The notes beneath the pieces were generated by a model. It was not told the DNA's origin. It saw nothing but the letters and a program-made list of their open reading frames with translations, and made no database searches. The position numbers and the translations under genes were made by a program. Below, in pieces: positions 1 to 12,110 of a DNA stretch of 64,000 bases; position 1 is the stretch's first letter, and the number at the start of each line of letters is the position of its first letter. This DNA is from Ailanthus altissimus (lineage: Eukaryota > Streptophyta > Magnoliopsida > Sapindales > Simaroubaceae): assembly GCA_946807835.1 (NCBI GenBank), contig OX327690.1, forward strand, positions 6,854,501 to 6,918,500, read 5' to 3'.

Positions 1-1680
1 TTTCCATTTTGGTAAGGTGAAAGGCAATTATGTCTAACCAAAGTTATAGGGTGTTAAGCAATTTTCTGGGCGTTGGATGGTGAATTAGATAAGATTGAAT
101 GACTTCGTAAATAAAAATAAAAAATAAGTATCCATCTGGGCTTTCTAAGCCAATTAGGGCGCTTATTAGTTAAATGAGATTTTAGCGTTTGTAAAGGTTC
201 TAAATGTCATTTATGACATGTAGGTGAAGAAAATCGAGATCGGTAACGAAAGCAAAAATCCAGAGCAAAATTGAACTCGGAGCAATTGTGAGTGAAAATT
301 TGTTATTGTTTTTATCTTTCGCTTAGTATGTTTCCTCATATTGAAATTGTATATTTTATGTGTTTTTAATGCATAAACATGATTTATGTTTTTGAGAATA
401 TATCCATAGATATGCATTTACATGTTCGGTTTAAGAAACAGTTTTAAAACTACTACATTAGTTTCAAAGGCCATTGGTACCCTCAGATTATAGTGGTGGT
501 GATGGTTTAAGACCTAGTCGGTATATCTTGTACACATGAACATGTATTAAGGGGTCTGTCACTAACTCTGAAAAGTCAGGTTGCCAAGTCATGTGAGTTG
601 CTCTATGTGTATGGGGTATTGTCTCACTATATATAGGCGATGTAGTATTCCACTGCATTGCTAGTGAGATGTCCTGAGATGTCACAGTGGGTGTTGCTAG
701 TTGCGTTGCCCCATGACCTACTCACATGTGCGGTGCTAGTTGAGTCACTGCGTGAGTATAGAGCTTTAGGGTTACCATTGGTATAGTTTAGAAAGAAAAT
801 GGTCGAGCGAGGGCTTTAATAGTTTTTGATCTACCGATCGCATATTATGAATTTATATGTACATACTAGTCATTATGTCTTACAAATTTTGGATATTATT
901 TTTCGAAGATGTAAATAAAACCCGCTCGGAATGATTTCATTAGCATAAGATGTTAGAAACCATTTTACAAGTTTATACAAGTTTTAGAAGCATGATTTAT
1001 GCATGTCTTTTAGAATTTAATATATATACAGAATTTTACTTTATTTGAAATCTTAAATGCACTCAATAAGCTCCTTAAGCTCACTCATTTTGTATTTTAT
1101 ATTTTCTATCCTCCTCCAGGTGTAGGCCTTGGTGTTCAAGTCGCTGATTCTTCTGCTACTGAGTAGTGGCCCAGTCAGACGATCATTTTGTAAATATAAA
1201 TGTGCTAAGTAGCACTCTTTTTGCTTTCTTGATAGTAGTTATAGGCTTGTGTATTGTACATATATTTTTGAACAAATAAGAAGATATTTCGATATTATGA
1301 TGATCGTTTCACGTTTTATTAATATGCCAGTTTTATGATCAAAAATGAAATTATTGAGTTGAGATGGATTTGATTTTAAAAAAAATCAGAGGTCCTATTT
1401 GGAGATATTGAGAAACTGTATGGAAATAGAAGTGTAATTTTATTGCAAATTTGGTATTGGATTTTCAGAAAAGCAGAGGAAACTTTGCTCGTTTTTTTTA
1501 AAACTTAAGAAGTCATTTTCACATATATTCCAGGATTTTCTCAGTAATAGTAAGAACTAAAAATGGGTTCGCCTCGCAGAATTTCTCAACTTATACAGTT
1601 AAATTTTGAGGAACTTCCGTCAGGGTGCCTGGCAGAGCCGCTAGGATCTACAGTAGAGGGTCTCGGGGCGAATTCTGTCA
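1..1680 (+). repeat. 5' LTR (LTR-A) of the Tekay element, truncated by window start
   Basis: Position 1 aligns by eye with about 10363 in LTR-C and about 7290 in LTR-B, so roughly 1.1 kb of its left part is missing. It ends in TGTCA at 1680, directly before the primer-binding site. Confidence 0.88.
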
Positions 1681-1683
1681 GAG

Positions 1684-1695
1684 TGGTATCAAAGC
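1684..1695 (+). other. Retrotransposon primer-binding site (initiator tRNA-Met type)
   Basis: TGGTATCAAAGC lies three bases after the LTR end. It differs by one base from the usual plant tRNA-iMet complement TGGTATCAGAGC. Confidence 0.85.
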
Positions 1696-1943
1696 CCGAT
1701 TTTTGAAGTTTTTAGTTAAAAAGGTTTATTTTTATAATGAGATTCTTGAAATTACATGCATATTTTTCTAAGTTTATTAAATTAAATTCTATGCATTTGA
1801 TAATCATTTGCAAGCCGTCAATTGTATGGGGCTGCTAGTATATAAAAGGGGAGACCCTTACTTGTATAAATCATCTCAAACCTTTATTTTCTCTTTAGCA
1901 ATATAGAGAGCATTCGTGCAAACACACTAAATTCATAGAAAAT

Positions 1944-3003
1944 ATGCATTGTTGTGCCAGCCCACGTACTAAGAGGCAGCTCCGGAGGCTCTTACATCTG
2001 AAGATGAGTAAGGGAATGAGTTGGTAAATGCTCTTACACCTCAGACCCCTCCTGAATCATCTCAACCTGCCGAGCCAAAGGGCGAAAACATGAATGTAGC
2101 TCAGATGGCCCAGATACTAGCAGCAGCCGAGAGAGATAGGAGTTTTCGTTGAGCGCGCCAAGAAATTGGGCGCTAAGCCGTATGATGGTACATGAGACCC
2201 TGAGAGAGCCCTATCCTAGTTAGAGAACAATGAAGAAATTTTCTAGGTTATGGGATGTACTAAAGAACAAACGGTAGTATACTCTGCATTTCTATTGAAA
2301 GATGGCGCGAAAGGCTGGTGGAAGGCCCTACAAAGGAGGAATGTCGATAGAGTGTCTTGGGCACTTTTCAAAGGGGAATTTTTGAATAATTTCTACCCTA
2401 AAAGTTATAAAGATGCGAAGATAAAAGAGTTCTTCAAGCTAGAACAAGGTTCTCTCTCAGTGGTAGAGTATAAGAAGAAGTTTTAAGAGCTCCTCCATAT
2501 CGTTCCCTTTATAGCTGATAATGAAGAGCAGAAGGCTAATCAATTTACAGTGGGCCTCAATCATCGGATCAGGGCTTACGTGGTATCGGCAGCCCACACT
2601 CAGTATGGAGCATTGGTGGAAGCTACAACTCGAGTTGAAAGATGTATGGCAACCATTCCTAAACTGAAACAGTTGGGCCAGAAAAAGGGCTGAACAGGCG
2701 GTTCTTGGGGAGGACCTAGTAAATCTGCAAGAACGGAGGAGAGATCAACATAGTCCACAGTTGAAAACTAAGCCAATGAGCTCAATCCAGTCAAGCTTCT
2801 GTTAGGTAACCATCGGTCGGATCCCAAAGCATTAAAGAAAGTTGGAAGAATTTTTTGATGTGTAATAAATGTGGCAAGACTCATCCAGGGGATTGTAGGA
2901 AGGGGACTATCAGTTGTTATAAGTGTAGTCAAGAGGGCCACTACATGAGAGATTGCTCGAATGATAGAGCTAGTAGTAAGCCAGAAGATAGACCATCAAC
3001 TTC
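1944..3003 (+). pseudogene. gag relic of Tekay-type element
   Basis: This is the nucleocapsid/capsid part of the element. From the first ATG (1944) the frame is soon broken. The clearest capsid block is an open stretch at 2250-2486 with the retrotrans_gag signature (KGWWKAL near residue 21, then F.NNFYP and the Y..KF end). A CCHC zinc knuckle (C-x2-C-x4-H-x4-C, read as CYKCSQEGHYMRDC) lies at about 2910-2957, and a second cysteine cluster lies just upstream. Many in-frame stops, mostly TGA, TAG and TAA replacing Trp, Gln and Arg codons, show long decay. It sits 3' of the primer-binding site and is followed by the protease. Confidence 0.85.
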
Positions 3004-3169
3004 GGGACAAACTAGTGGTGGCTGAAGACTGATTTGAGGTGGTTCCCAATTCAAAAGGCCGAGCGGCTCAGGTCAGCCTAATAGGGAAGCCAGTCGAGGA
3101 GGATTATCCGGAAGACCACAAGGCAGACTGCATACCCAGGCTATGGTATTTGCAGTGACCCAGTAAGAT

Positions 3170-3630
3170 GTGGATGCAGCCCCAGAAGTTATGACAGGTA
3201 TGATGTCAATTTTTGATCTAGATGCTTATATACTAATAGATCCTGGAGCGACCCATTTATTTCTATGGGATTTGCTGCAAATGCTAGTATAGTGCCACAA
3301 TTATTACATTGTAGCGTAGTGGTGTCTCTTCCTACTAGAGACTCTATTATAGCAGAAAAGGTATGTAGAGGCAGTAAAATTTGTATAAGGGGTCAAGAAT
3401 TTTTGGCGAACTTGATCGTGCTGGCCATCAATGAATTTGATATGATTTTGGGGATGGATTGGTTAGCCCAATATCGGGCCACGATAGATTATTTTCGAAA
3501 AGAAGTTAAATTATGTAGTTCAAGGGGAACTAAAGTCATTTTCTGTGGAACACAAAAACTAATATCCGCTAGTATAGTATATGTGACGAGGATGAGGAAG
3601 ATGATTTGGAAGTCTGTCAGGGATATGTAG
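3170..3630 (+). pseudogene. Aspartic protease domain of Tekay-type pol
   Basis: An LIDPGATH motif (about 3235-3258) is the retroviral-type aspartic protease active-site loop with D-x-G. The following open stretch (3265-3630) carries the rest of the fold, including an LGMDWLA motif near 3450 that is typical of plant gypsy proteases. The two pieces are in different frames, so the domain is frameshifted. It lies between gag and the reverse transcriptase. Confidence 0.82.
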
Positions 3631-3701
3631 TTTATGTTATAGAAGTAAGAGATGGTGGAACAAAATTGGAAGATATTCCGATGGTTTGAGAATTTTCGAA
3701 T

Positions 3702-4960
3702 GTGTTCCCAAATGATCTTCCGAGATTACCTCTAGATAGGGAAGTAGAGTTTCAAATAGAATTAGCCCCCGGAACGAAACCAATTTCTAAAATCCCCTAC
3801 AGAATGTCTCATTTAGAATTGAAGGTTCAGATTGAAGAGTTAATGAATAAAGGTTTCATTAAGTCGAGTACATCTTCTTGGAGGGCACCGGTCTTATTTG
3901 TAAAGAAGAAAGACAGTAGTATGATATTGTGCATTAATTATAAGGAATTGAATAAAGTAACAATATGTAATCAATACCCACTTCCGAGAATTGATGATCT
4001 GTTTGATCAGCTACAAGGGAGCCAGAGTATTTTCTAAGATAGATTTTCTATCATTAATTGAAAATCTGAGAGGAGGATGTTCCTAAGACGGCCTTTAGGA
4101 CTCGATACAGGTACTATAAATTTTTTGTCATGCCTTTTGGGTTGACTAATGCCCCAATCATTTTTATGAATCTTATGAACAGAATTTTTTAGCCTTATTA
4201 AGACCAATTTGCGATAGTATTTATTGATGATATACTGGTTTATTCAAGCAGTGAGGAAGAGCACGTAAAACATCTAAGGATTATTTTGCAAACTTTAAGA
4301 GAGCATTGACTATGCGCCAAACTCAGTAAATGTCAGTTCTGGCTGGATAGAATTACATTTTTAGGACATGTTATCTCTGCAGATAGGGTAGCTGTAGATC
4401 CCAAAAAATTGAAGTTATAGTGAATTAGAGAGAACCCACGAACGTGACAAAGGTTCGTAGTTTCTTAGGTTTGGCTGGATACTATAGGAAGTTTGTAGAG
4501 GAATTTTCAAAGATAGCCACCCCTCTGACTAAGCTAACTCGAAAAGAAGAGAAGTTTGTATGGTTATAGGCATGTCAGCAGAGTTTTGATGAGTTGAATG
4601 AAAGATTAACCTCAGCCCTAGTGCTTACGCTACCATCAGGGAAGTATGGGTTTACCATATATTATAATGCTTCCAGGCAGGGCCTAGGTTGTGTCTTAAT
4701 GCAGAAGGAGAAAGTCATAGCTTATGCTTCTCGACAATTAAAGAAACATGAGCAGAATTATCCCATACATGACCAAAGCTAGCTGCAGTAGTTTTTGCTC
4801 TAAGAATTTGAAGACATTATTTGTATGGAGTTCCCTGTACAATTTTCACAGACCACAAAAGCCTGTAGTACTTGTTCACCCAAAAATAACTAAATATAAG
4901 GCAGAAAAGATGGCTGGAGCTTATCAAGGATTATGAGTGCACACTTGAGTACCATCCGGG
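3702..4960 (+). pseudogene. Reverse transcriptase and RNase H domains of Tekay-type pol
   Basis: The reverse transcriptase starts with the LPPxR-like linker (3702) and continues through [21 protein letters not shown] (ends near 3912) and NYKELNKVT. The catalytic block is read as FIDDILVYS near 4219-4245, with F in place of the usual Y. RNase H follows at 4594-4782, with [12 protein letters not shown] and the [10 protein letters not shown] block. Its first catalytic Asp appears as Asn (YYNASRQ). Frames change at about 4035 and again near 4750, and several TAG/TGA codons interrupt the domain, so no enzyme can be made. Confidence 0.88.
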
Positions 4961-5279
4961 GACAATTGATGTAGTAGCAGATGCTCTCAGTAGGAAGCCT
5001 GTCAGCTCAATTGCTTACCAGAGGGTCGCATATCTATCTATGTTAATAGAATTAAGGTCTTTAGGTGTAAGATTGGAGTTGTCAAATTCGGGAGCACTTT
5101 TAGCGACATTTTAAGCCCATCCCATATTAATTGATCGGATCAGAGAATTACACATTCAAGATCCACAAGTAGTTAAATTGAAGGGTGAAACCGAGTCTGG
5201 GCAGTGGAAAGATCTTTTAGTGACCGAGGATGGTGTAGTAACCTTGGGTCGGAGATTATGTGAACCGGATGTAAATGAG

Positions 5280-6176
5280 TTAAGAAGAAAGATTATATAA
5301 GAAGCTCATTCTTCTGCATATGCTATGCATCCAGGGAGTACAAAGATGTATTGTACCCTAAAGGAGCACTACTGGTGAAAAACTATGAAGAAAGATATAG
5401 CCAAATTCATCTCAAGATGCCTGACTTGTCAGCAGGTAAAGACTGAACATTAGAAACCTACAGGACTCTTACAACCCATTCTGATCCCTAAGTGAAAATA
5501 GGAGAGGATAACAATGGACTTCGTGGTAAGACTTTCGCGTAGCCAAAGAGGCAATGATACGATATGGGTAATTGTTGATAGATTGACAAAATCTACCCAT
5601 TTCTTACCTATCAAAAGTAATTACTCCCTGGATAAGTTAGCCTAGTTGTATGTAGATGAGGTGATACGACTTCATTGCACTCCAGTATCCATAGTATCGG
5701 ATAGAGATCCAAGATTCACTTTTCGATTTTTGCCCAGCTTACAGAAAGCCCTAGGCACTAAATTAAATTTTAGTACAGCCTTTCATCCACAGACAGATGG
5801 TCAATCTGAACGGACAATTCAGATACACGGGGATATACTTAGAGCGTATGTTATGGAGTTTAAGGAGAGCTAGGATACTCATCTGCTATTAATGGAGTTC
5901 GCTTACAATAATAGCTACCAAGCTAGCATCAGGATAGCACCTATGAAGCATTGTATGGAAGGAAGTGCAAAAATCTAGTGTGTTGGGATGAGGTCAGTGA
6001 AAGGAAGCTTATTGGCCCAAAAATTATCCATATTACTTCAAAAAAGATTCAAGTTATTAGACAGATGTTGAAAATAGCTAATGATAGACAAAAGAGTTAT
6101 ACAGATAATAGGAGAAGAGACTTGGAGTTTCAAATTGGTGATAAGGTTTTCTGAAGATATCGCCATGGAAGGGAGT
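5280..6176 (+). pseudogene. Integrase domain of Tekay-type pol, cut by a solo LTR
   Basis: An HHCC zinc finger is visible (H...H about 5308-5330 and CLTC about 5420-5432), followed by the integrase core: MDFVVRL, then IVSDRDPRF near 5693-5720, then FHPQTDGQSERT near 5779-5815. This gives the D,D,E triad with the Glu kept. Stops and a frame change near 5940 disable it. The reading stops at KVF and the codons for a tryptophan-lysine-glycine block at 6176, exactly where LTR-B begins. The rest of the protein resumes at 8828. Confidence 0.88.
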
Positions 6177-8822
6177 TATAATATCCAATCCCTATTAGTA
6201 GTATTAGCTCTTAGATTTTGGTATAGAGCAAATAACACACTGTAGGGTTACTCGATTTTAACCTTATTAGAAATATTTCCTTTATAGTGCACGTGAGAGA
6301 TATTAGACCTAATTTGGTAATTTCACACTCGATCAGTGCGCCAGACGACCCTAGAATATTTTTGAAATTTTTCTCCATTGTCTTGAAAAAAGAAATCCTA
6401 ATTTACTATATGAATTTCCATTTAAGGGTGATGTATGGAACAAATCTTTGTTGAGAAACATAAACCATATATTAGAGAATAGACCAATTAGAAGAAATCT
6501 CATGGATTGCCAAGTTGGAATTTCTAGTTAGTTCTTTGGACTATTCTAACTAGATAGTTACAAATGAACTAATTACATAATTAGTTTTCAACTAATGATA
6601 AATTAGTAATTTTAAGTAAATTGAAGGGCAAAATGATCAATTAAGGGAGCACTATATATATGTTGAAAGTGTGTAGAAATTGGAAAAGAACTAAAAGCAA
6701 ACACTTAGAGCAAAAAGAGAGAAAATTCGAGCTTGAAGGGGGGTGCTGCTACAGTGACCTTTCAAGTTTTTTTTTCATGATTTTCATGCTTAATCAAGCC
6801 AAAATAAGGTTATATACCAATTCCTAAGCTCAATTGAAGCCTCAATTAGTAGAAATTCAAGAAAAAGAGGTAAGAAAAGCATTTTGTTTATGAGTTTGAT
6901 AAGTGAGCTTTCAAGAATGCTTCAATTGACATTCTTATATGTATTCTTGGCTTAGATTGAGTTGAATTCTAGTGTGGAGCTTGAATGAGTCATCAATTTG
7001 AAGAAATTGGCAAGGTAAGAATTATGGTTTTTGGTGATTTTGATGTAAAGATTTCAATTGGTTGTAATTAGGGTTTTAGAATGAAATTGACTTGATTTTG
7101 TTGTAATTGGAACAAGAATTTGAGAAAAGGAATGTGTTGGAACCTAGGGTGAAATTCTACCACTTTAGGGCAGTTAGGGATTGAGTGGTGTTTTGATTAA
7201 GTTGTTGTGTGTAAATGGTGCATATTGTAAATGAATGTATATGGTTGATGGAAAAACCAAAAATGAAGAAAATGGGACATAATTGTCCATTTTGAAAAGG
7301 TGAAGGGCATGTATGGCCAACCAAGTTATAGGGCGTGTAATAATTTTCAAGGCGCCGGATGGTGATTTAGATTAGATTAAATGACTCCGTAAATAAAAAT
7401 CGAAAAGTAGTATGCATCCGGGCATTGTATACCGATTAGGGCGTTTAGTAGTTAAATACGATTCTAGCATTCGATTTAGTTCTAAATGTCATTTGTGGCG
7501 TGTAGGTGAAGATAACCGAGAGTGGTAACGGGAACAAAAATCGGGAGCGAAATTGAGCGCGGAGCGATTGTGAGTGAAAATCTGTCATTTCTTTTACTTT
7601 TCGTTTATTATGTTTTTGCATAATGAATATGTATGTTTTATGAGCTTTCGATGCATAAACATGATTTGTGATCTTGATATATATATTCATAGACATGCTT
7701 TTACATGTTCGATTGAGAAACTGTTTTAAAATTTTTGCATTTGTTTTAAAGGCCATTGGTACCCTCAGATTGTAGTGGTGATGATTGTATTAGACCCGGC
7801 CGGTATATTCCGTGCACATGGGTAGGTCTTGGGGGTGTGTCACTAACTCCAGAAAGTCGGAATGTCGAGTCATGTGAGTCGCCCTATGTGTATGGGGTAT
7901 TGTCTTGCTATATGTATGCGATGTAGGATTCTGTTGTATAGCCAGTGAGATGTCTTGAGATGTCACTGTGGGTGCTGCTAGTTGAGGTGCCCCGTGACCT
8001 ACTCATGTGTGCGGTGCTAGTTGAGTCGCCGCATGAGTATAGAGCTTTAGGGTTACCATTGGTACAATTTAAAAAGAAAATGTCCGAGTGAGGATTTTAC
8101 TAGTTTTTGATTTACCGATAGCATTTATGCATTTATATTCACGCAGCAGTTATTATATTATACAGATTCTGGATATTATTTTCCAAAGATGTAGATAAAA
8201 CCCGCTCGGAAAGATTTTATTAGCATATGATATTAGAAATCGTTTTACAGTTTTACCTCAAATTTAGAAGCATGATTTCTGCATGTACTTTAGAATTTGC
8301 TATTATACATAATGTTATTTTATTTAAAATCTTATTTGCACTCACTAAGCTCTTTTATCTCACCCGTTTTGTGTTTTATATTTTCTAAACCCCTTTTCCA
8401 GGTGCAGGTCTCGGTACGCAAGCTGCTGATTCTCTTATTGCCGAGTAGTGGGCTGAATCCTAAGATCATTTTTGTACATGTAAATGTGCTAAGTAGCACT
8501 CTTTACTTTATGCATAGTAGTTGTAGGCATGTATTGGTAGTATTGAGAAGTGTTTGAAATAGAAGTGATATTTCTTTGCAGGTTGTATATGGATTTTTCA
8601 AAAAACAGGGAAAACTCTGCCCGTTTTGTTTTTGTTTAAAGAGAAATTAAGATGCCGTTTTTATATATATTACAAGATTTTCTCAGTAATAGCAAGAACT
8701 AAAAAAGAGTTCGCCTCGTGGAATTTCTCAACTTACCCAGTTAGGCTCTGAGGAATTTCCGTGGGGGTACCCGGCAGGGCCGCTGAGATCTATAGTAAAA
8801 GGTCTCGGGTCGGGTCCTGTCA
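6177..8822 (+). repeat. Solo LTR (LTR-B) of the same Tekay family, inserted in pol
   Basis: This 2646-bp copy runs from TATAATATCC (family start TGTAATATCC, second base mutated) to CTGTCA. The five bases GGAGT lie on both sides (6172-6176 and 8823-8827). Removing the LTR and one GGAGT rejoins the integrase tail in frame. No primer-binding site or coding sequence accompanies it, so it is a solo LTR left by recombination between the LTRs of a full insert. Confidence 0.93.
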
Positions 8823-8827
8823 GGAGT

Positions 8828-9215
8828 ACTAAGATTTGGGAAGTGAGGCAAGCTGAGTCCCTAATACCTTGAGCCGTACGAGATAGTTGAAAGGGTTGGA
8901 GATGTGGCATATCGTCTGCGGTTACCAAAAGATTTGGCTATAATCCACGACGTGTTTCACGTCTCCATGCTTCGCAAGTACTTAGCAGATCATTCGCACA
9001 TCCTAAAGGAACAGTTAGTAGAATTGAACGAGAATTTGACCAACAAAGAGAAGCCTATATAAATCTTAGACCGAAAAGAGTAAGTGCTTCGTAATAAAAG
9101 CATTTCTTTGGTGAAGGTGTTATGGATGAACCATGGAGTAGAAGAAGCCACATAGGAACGTGAAGATCAGATGCGAGTATAACATCCCAACCTCTTCTAC
9201 ACAAGTACGGTTTTA
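8828..9215 (+). pseudogene. C-terminal part of Tekay-type integrase with chromodomain-like tail
   Basis: This continues the integrase after the solo LTR. The visible order is a KLSPRY...PYEIVERVG block (about 8843-8895), DVFHVSMLRKYL (about 8950-8985), then an ILDRKE and VKVLW..HGVEEAT segment (about 9062-9150), the chromodomain-like tail of Tekay/Del elements. Three internal stops are visible. The polypurine tract and the 3' LTR follow within 40 bases. Confidence 0.85.
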
Positions 9216-9235
9216 ATTTTGAGGACGAAATTTTT

Positions 9236-9253
9236 TTTAAGGAAGGGTGAAAT
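9236..9253 (+). other. Polypurine tract
   Basis: A purine-rich run (AAGGAAGGGTGAAA, preceded by a T run) directly precedes the 3' LTR start TGTAATATCC. Confidence 0.8.
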
Positions 9254-11686
9254 TGTAATATCCAATCCCGATTAGTAGTATTGGCGCCTAAATTTTGCTA
9301 TATAGCAATAAGACACCATAGGGTTAATTGATTTAAAACCTATTAGAAATAAATATATTTTTATGGTGTGCTTGAGAGCTATTAGACCTAAATTAATAAT
9401 TTCACACTTGGTCGGAGCGTCAGTCAACCCTAGAATATTTTTGAAATTTTTCTCTATTGGCTTGAAAAAGGAAATTTTAATTTAATCCATAAATTTTCAT
9501 TTAAGGGTTATGCATGGAACAAGCTTTTATTGAGAAACACAATCCATATGTTAGAAAATAGATCAATTAGAGACAAATTCATGGATTGTCAAGTTGGAGG
9601 TCTAGTTAGTTCCTTTAACTATTCTAACTAAATAGTTAGAAATGAACCAATTAAATCCTTCTATTTTGAACTAATGGCAATTTAGAAATTTTGAGCTAGT
9701 TGATGAGCAAATTGGACTTTTGGGAGAACACTAATAAGGAGGAAGTGTGTAGAATTTTGGCTAAGTTAAAAACATAGACATTTAGGGCAAAAAGAGAGAA
9801 AATTTGGCCAAGTGAAGAGGGGTGATGCTACAGTAAAACCCAAGGCTATTTCATGAGTTTTCATGCTTGATCAAGCCAAAATAAAGCCAAATACAAGTTC
9901 CTACGATCAATTAAAGCTTCCATTAGTGAAAATCTATTGAAAAGAGACAAGAAAAGTATTGTTTTGTAATGATGATGTGTGAATTTTCAAGATTTGCTTC
10001 AATTGATGCTCTTATGTGTATTCTTGATTTAGATTGAGTTGAATTCAAGTGTAGAGCTTAAAGGAGTCATCAAATTAAAGAAACTAGTAAGGTAAGAATT
10101 AAGGTTTTGGGTGACTTTGATGTAAAACTTTCAATTGAATGTTATTGGGGCATTAGAATGAAATTGGCTTGATTTTGATGCCATTGGAGTAAGAAATTGA
10201 TGATAAGAAATGTGTTGGGTGAAGGATGTAAATTCAGCCACATAGGGGATTTTAGGGCTTGAGTTGTGTTTTGATTAAATTGTTGTGTATGGATGATTTC
10301 TTGTGTAGATTGAATGTATATGGTGGATGGAAAATCATAAATGAAGAAAATGTAACATAATTGTCCATTTTGGTAATGTAAAGGGCAATTATGTCCAACC
10401 AAAGTTATAGGGTGTTAAGCAATTTTTTGGGCGTCAAATGGTGAATTAGATAAGATTGAATGACTTCATAAATGAAAATTGAATAGTAATATCCATCCGG
10501 GCTTTGTAAGCCGATTAAGGAGCTTATTAGCAAAATGAGATTTTAGCGTTTGTAAAGGTTCTAAGTGTCATTTATGGCGTGTAGATGAAGAAAATCGAGA
10601 CTAGTAACTGAAGTAGAAATCCGAAGTGAAATTGAGCTCGGAGCGGTTGTGAGTGAAAATCTGTCATTTTTTTTATCTTTCGCTTAATATGTTTTCACAT
10701 ATTGAAATTGTATTTCATAGTGGGTGTTGCTAGTTAAGATGCTCTGTGGCCTACTCACGTGTGCGATGCTACTTGAGTCGCTACATGAGTATAGAGCTTT
10801 AGGGTTACCATTGGTACAGTTTAGAAAGAAAATGCCCGAGCGAGGGCTTTAATAGTTTTCGATCTACCGATCACATATTATGCATTTATATGTACATGCT
10901 AATTATTATGTCTTACAAATTTTGGATATTGTTTTTCAAAGATGTAAATAAAACCCGCTCAGAAAGATTTTATCAGCATATGATGTTAAAAACTATTTTA
11001 CAAGTTTATACAAATTTTAGAAGTATAATTAATCATGTCTTTTAGAATTTAATATATATGCAAAATTTTACTTTATTTGAAATCTTAAATCCACTCAATG
11101 AGCTCATTTAGCTAACTCGTTTTATGTTTTATATTTTCTATCCCCCTCTAGGTGCAAACCACGGTGTGTAAGTCGCTGATTCTTCTACTACTGAGTAGTG
11201 GCCCAGTTGGACGATCATTTTGTAAATATAAATATGATTAGTAGCACTCTTTTTGCTTTCTACATAGTAGTTATAAACTTGTGTATTGTACATATGTTTT
11301 TGAACAAACAAGAAGAGATTTCGATATTATGATGATCGTTTCACGTTTTATTAATATGCCAGTTTTATGATAAAAAATAAAATTATTGAGTTGAGATGGA
11401 TTTGATTTTTAAAACGACCGGAGGTCCTATTTGGAGATATTGAGAAGCTGTATTGAAATATATGTGTAATTTTATTGTAGGTTTGGTATTGAATTTTTAG
11501 AAAAATAGGAAAAACTCTGCTCGTTTTTTTTTAACTTAAGAAGTCATTTTCACGTATATTTCAGAATTTTCTCAGTCGCCTTGTGGAATTTCTCAACCTA
11601 CACAGTTACATTCTGAGAAACTTCCGTCGGGGTGCCCGATAGGCCCGCTGGGATTTACAGTAGAAGGTCTCGGGCGAGTCTTATCA
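9254..11686 (+). repeat. 3' LTR (LTR-C) of the Tekay element
   Basis: This 2433-bp copy runs from TGTAATATCC to CTTATCA. Compared with LTR-A it lacks about 330 bp (junction near 10713; the missing stretch is about 352-683 in LTR-A). Downstream is a Mutator-like transposase fragment. Confidence 0.9.
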
Positions 11687-11691
11687 ATAAT

Positions 11692-12110
11692 GATAGATGC
11701 AAGTGGAGATTACATTCAGTGTCAATGAAAGAGCGACATTTTTCCATCGTAAGGCAAGTAAATGCAAAGCACGATTGTATTTTGAGTCAATTGTGGGATG
11801 GTCACTGGTAAGCCAATAGCTGAATTATTGCTAAAGTAAAAAAAAATAAGTTTACATTGGTCAATCAAAAATATAGGCCAAAGGATATTCAAGCAGATAT
11901 ATGCTAAGAATTTGGTGTTCAAATAACGTATATTATATCTTGGCGAGCTAGAGAGAGTGCACTAAGATTAATAAGAGGTGCTCTAGAGGATTTGTTCAAA
12001 TTGCTTCCTGCATATAGCTATGTGTTGCAACAAAATAACCCATGTACGGTTACCATTTGGAAACTGACGGGAATAATCACTTCAAGTATTTCTTTTTGGT
12101 GCTACAATCC
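11692..12110 (+). pseudogene. Mutator-like element (MuDR type) transposase fragment
   Basis: The plus strand reads like the central part of a MuDR transposase. A CKWRL block sits right at the LTR edge (about 11698-11712), then a stretch ending in W-R-A-R-E-x-A-L (about 11943-11962), then a LFKLLPAYSYVLQQNNP block (about 11992-12042) with TVT.WKLTG and HFKYFF after it. It needs at least two frame changes and contains stops. The N-terminus is cut by the Tekay insertion at 11687. The protein similarity ends near 12110, where a minus-strand Ulp1 gene begins. I see no catalytic DDE region. Confidence 0.72.

Larger units (their letters stand above)
1..11686 (+). mobile_element. Ty3/gypsy chromovirus (Tekay/Del type), decayed, left end cut by window
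   Basis: The parts occur in element order: partial LTR (1-1680), primer-binding site, gag with a CCHC knuckle, protease, reverse transcriptase, RNase H, integrase, a C-terminal chromodomain-like stretch, a polypurine tract and a second LTR (9254-11686). All reading frames on the plus strand are broken by stops, so it is inactive. A second LTR copy of the same family interrupts pol at 6177-8822. The clade call rests on the domain order and on the integrase tail ending in a VKVLW..H.VEEAT-like block, which is known from Tekay/Del elements. The first LTR is more like the last than like the middle one (both keep a segment near 1250-1430 that the middle copy lacks), which supports pairing them. 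The five bases after the right LTR are ATAAT; the matching left duplication lies outside the window. Confidence 0.9.

Noticed and set aside
8728..8928. 66-residue minus-strand frame at the LTR-B/pol junction
   Set aside because: It runs antisense across the LTR end and the integrase tail.
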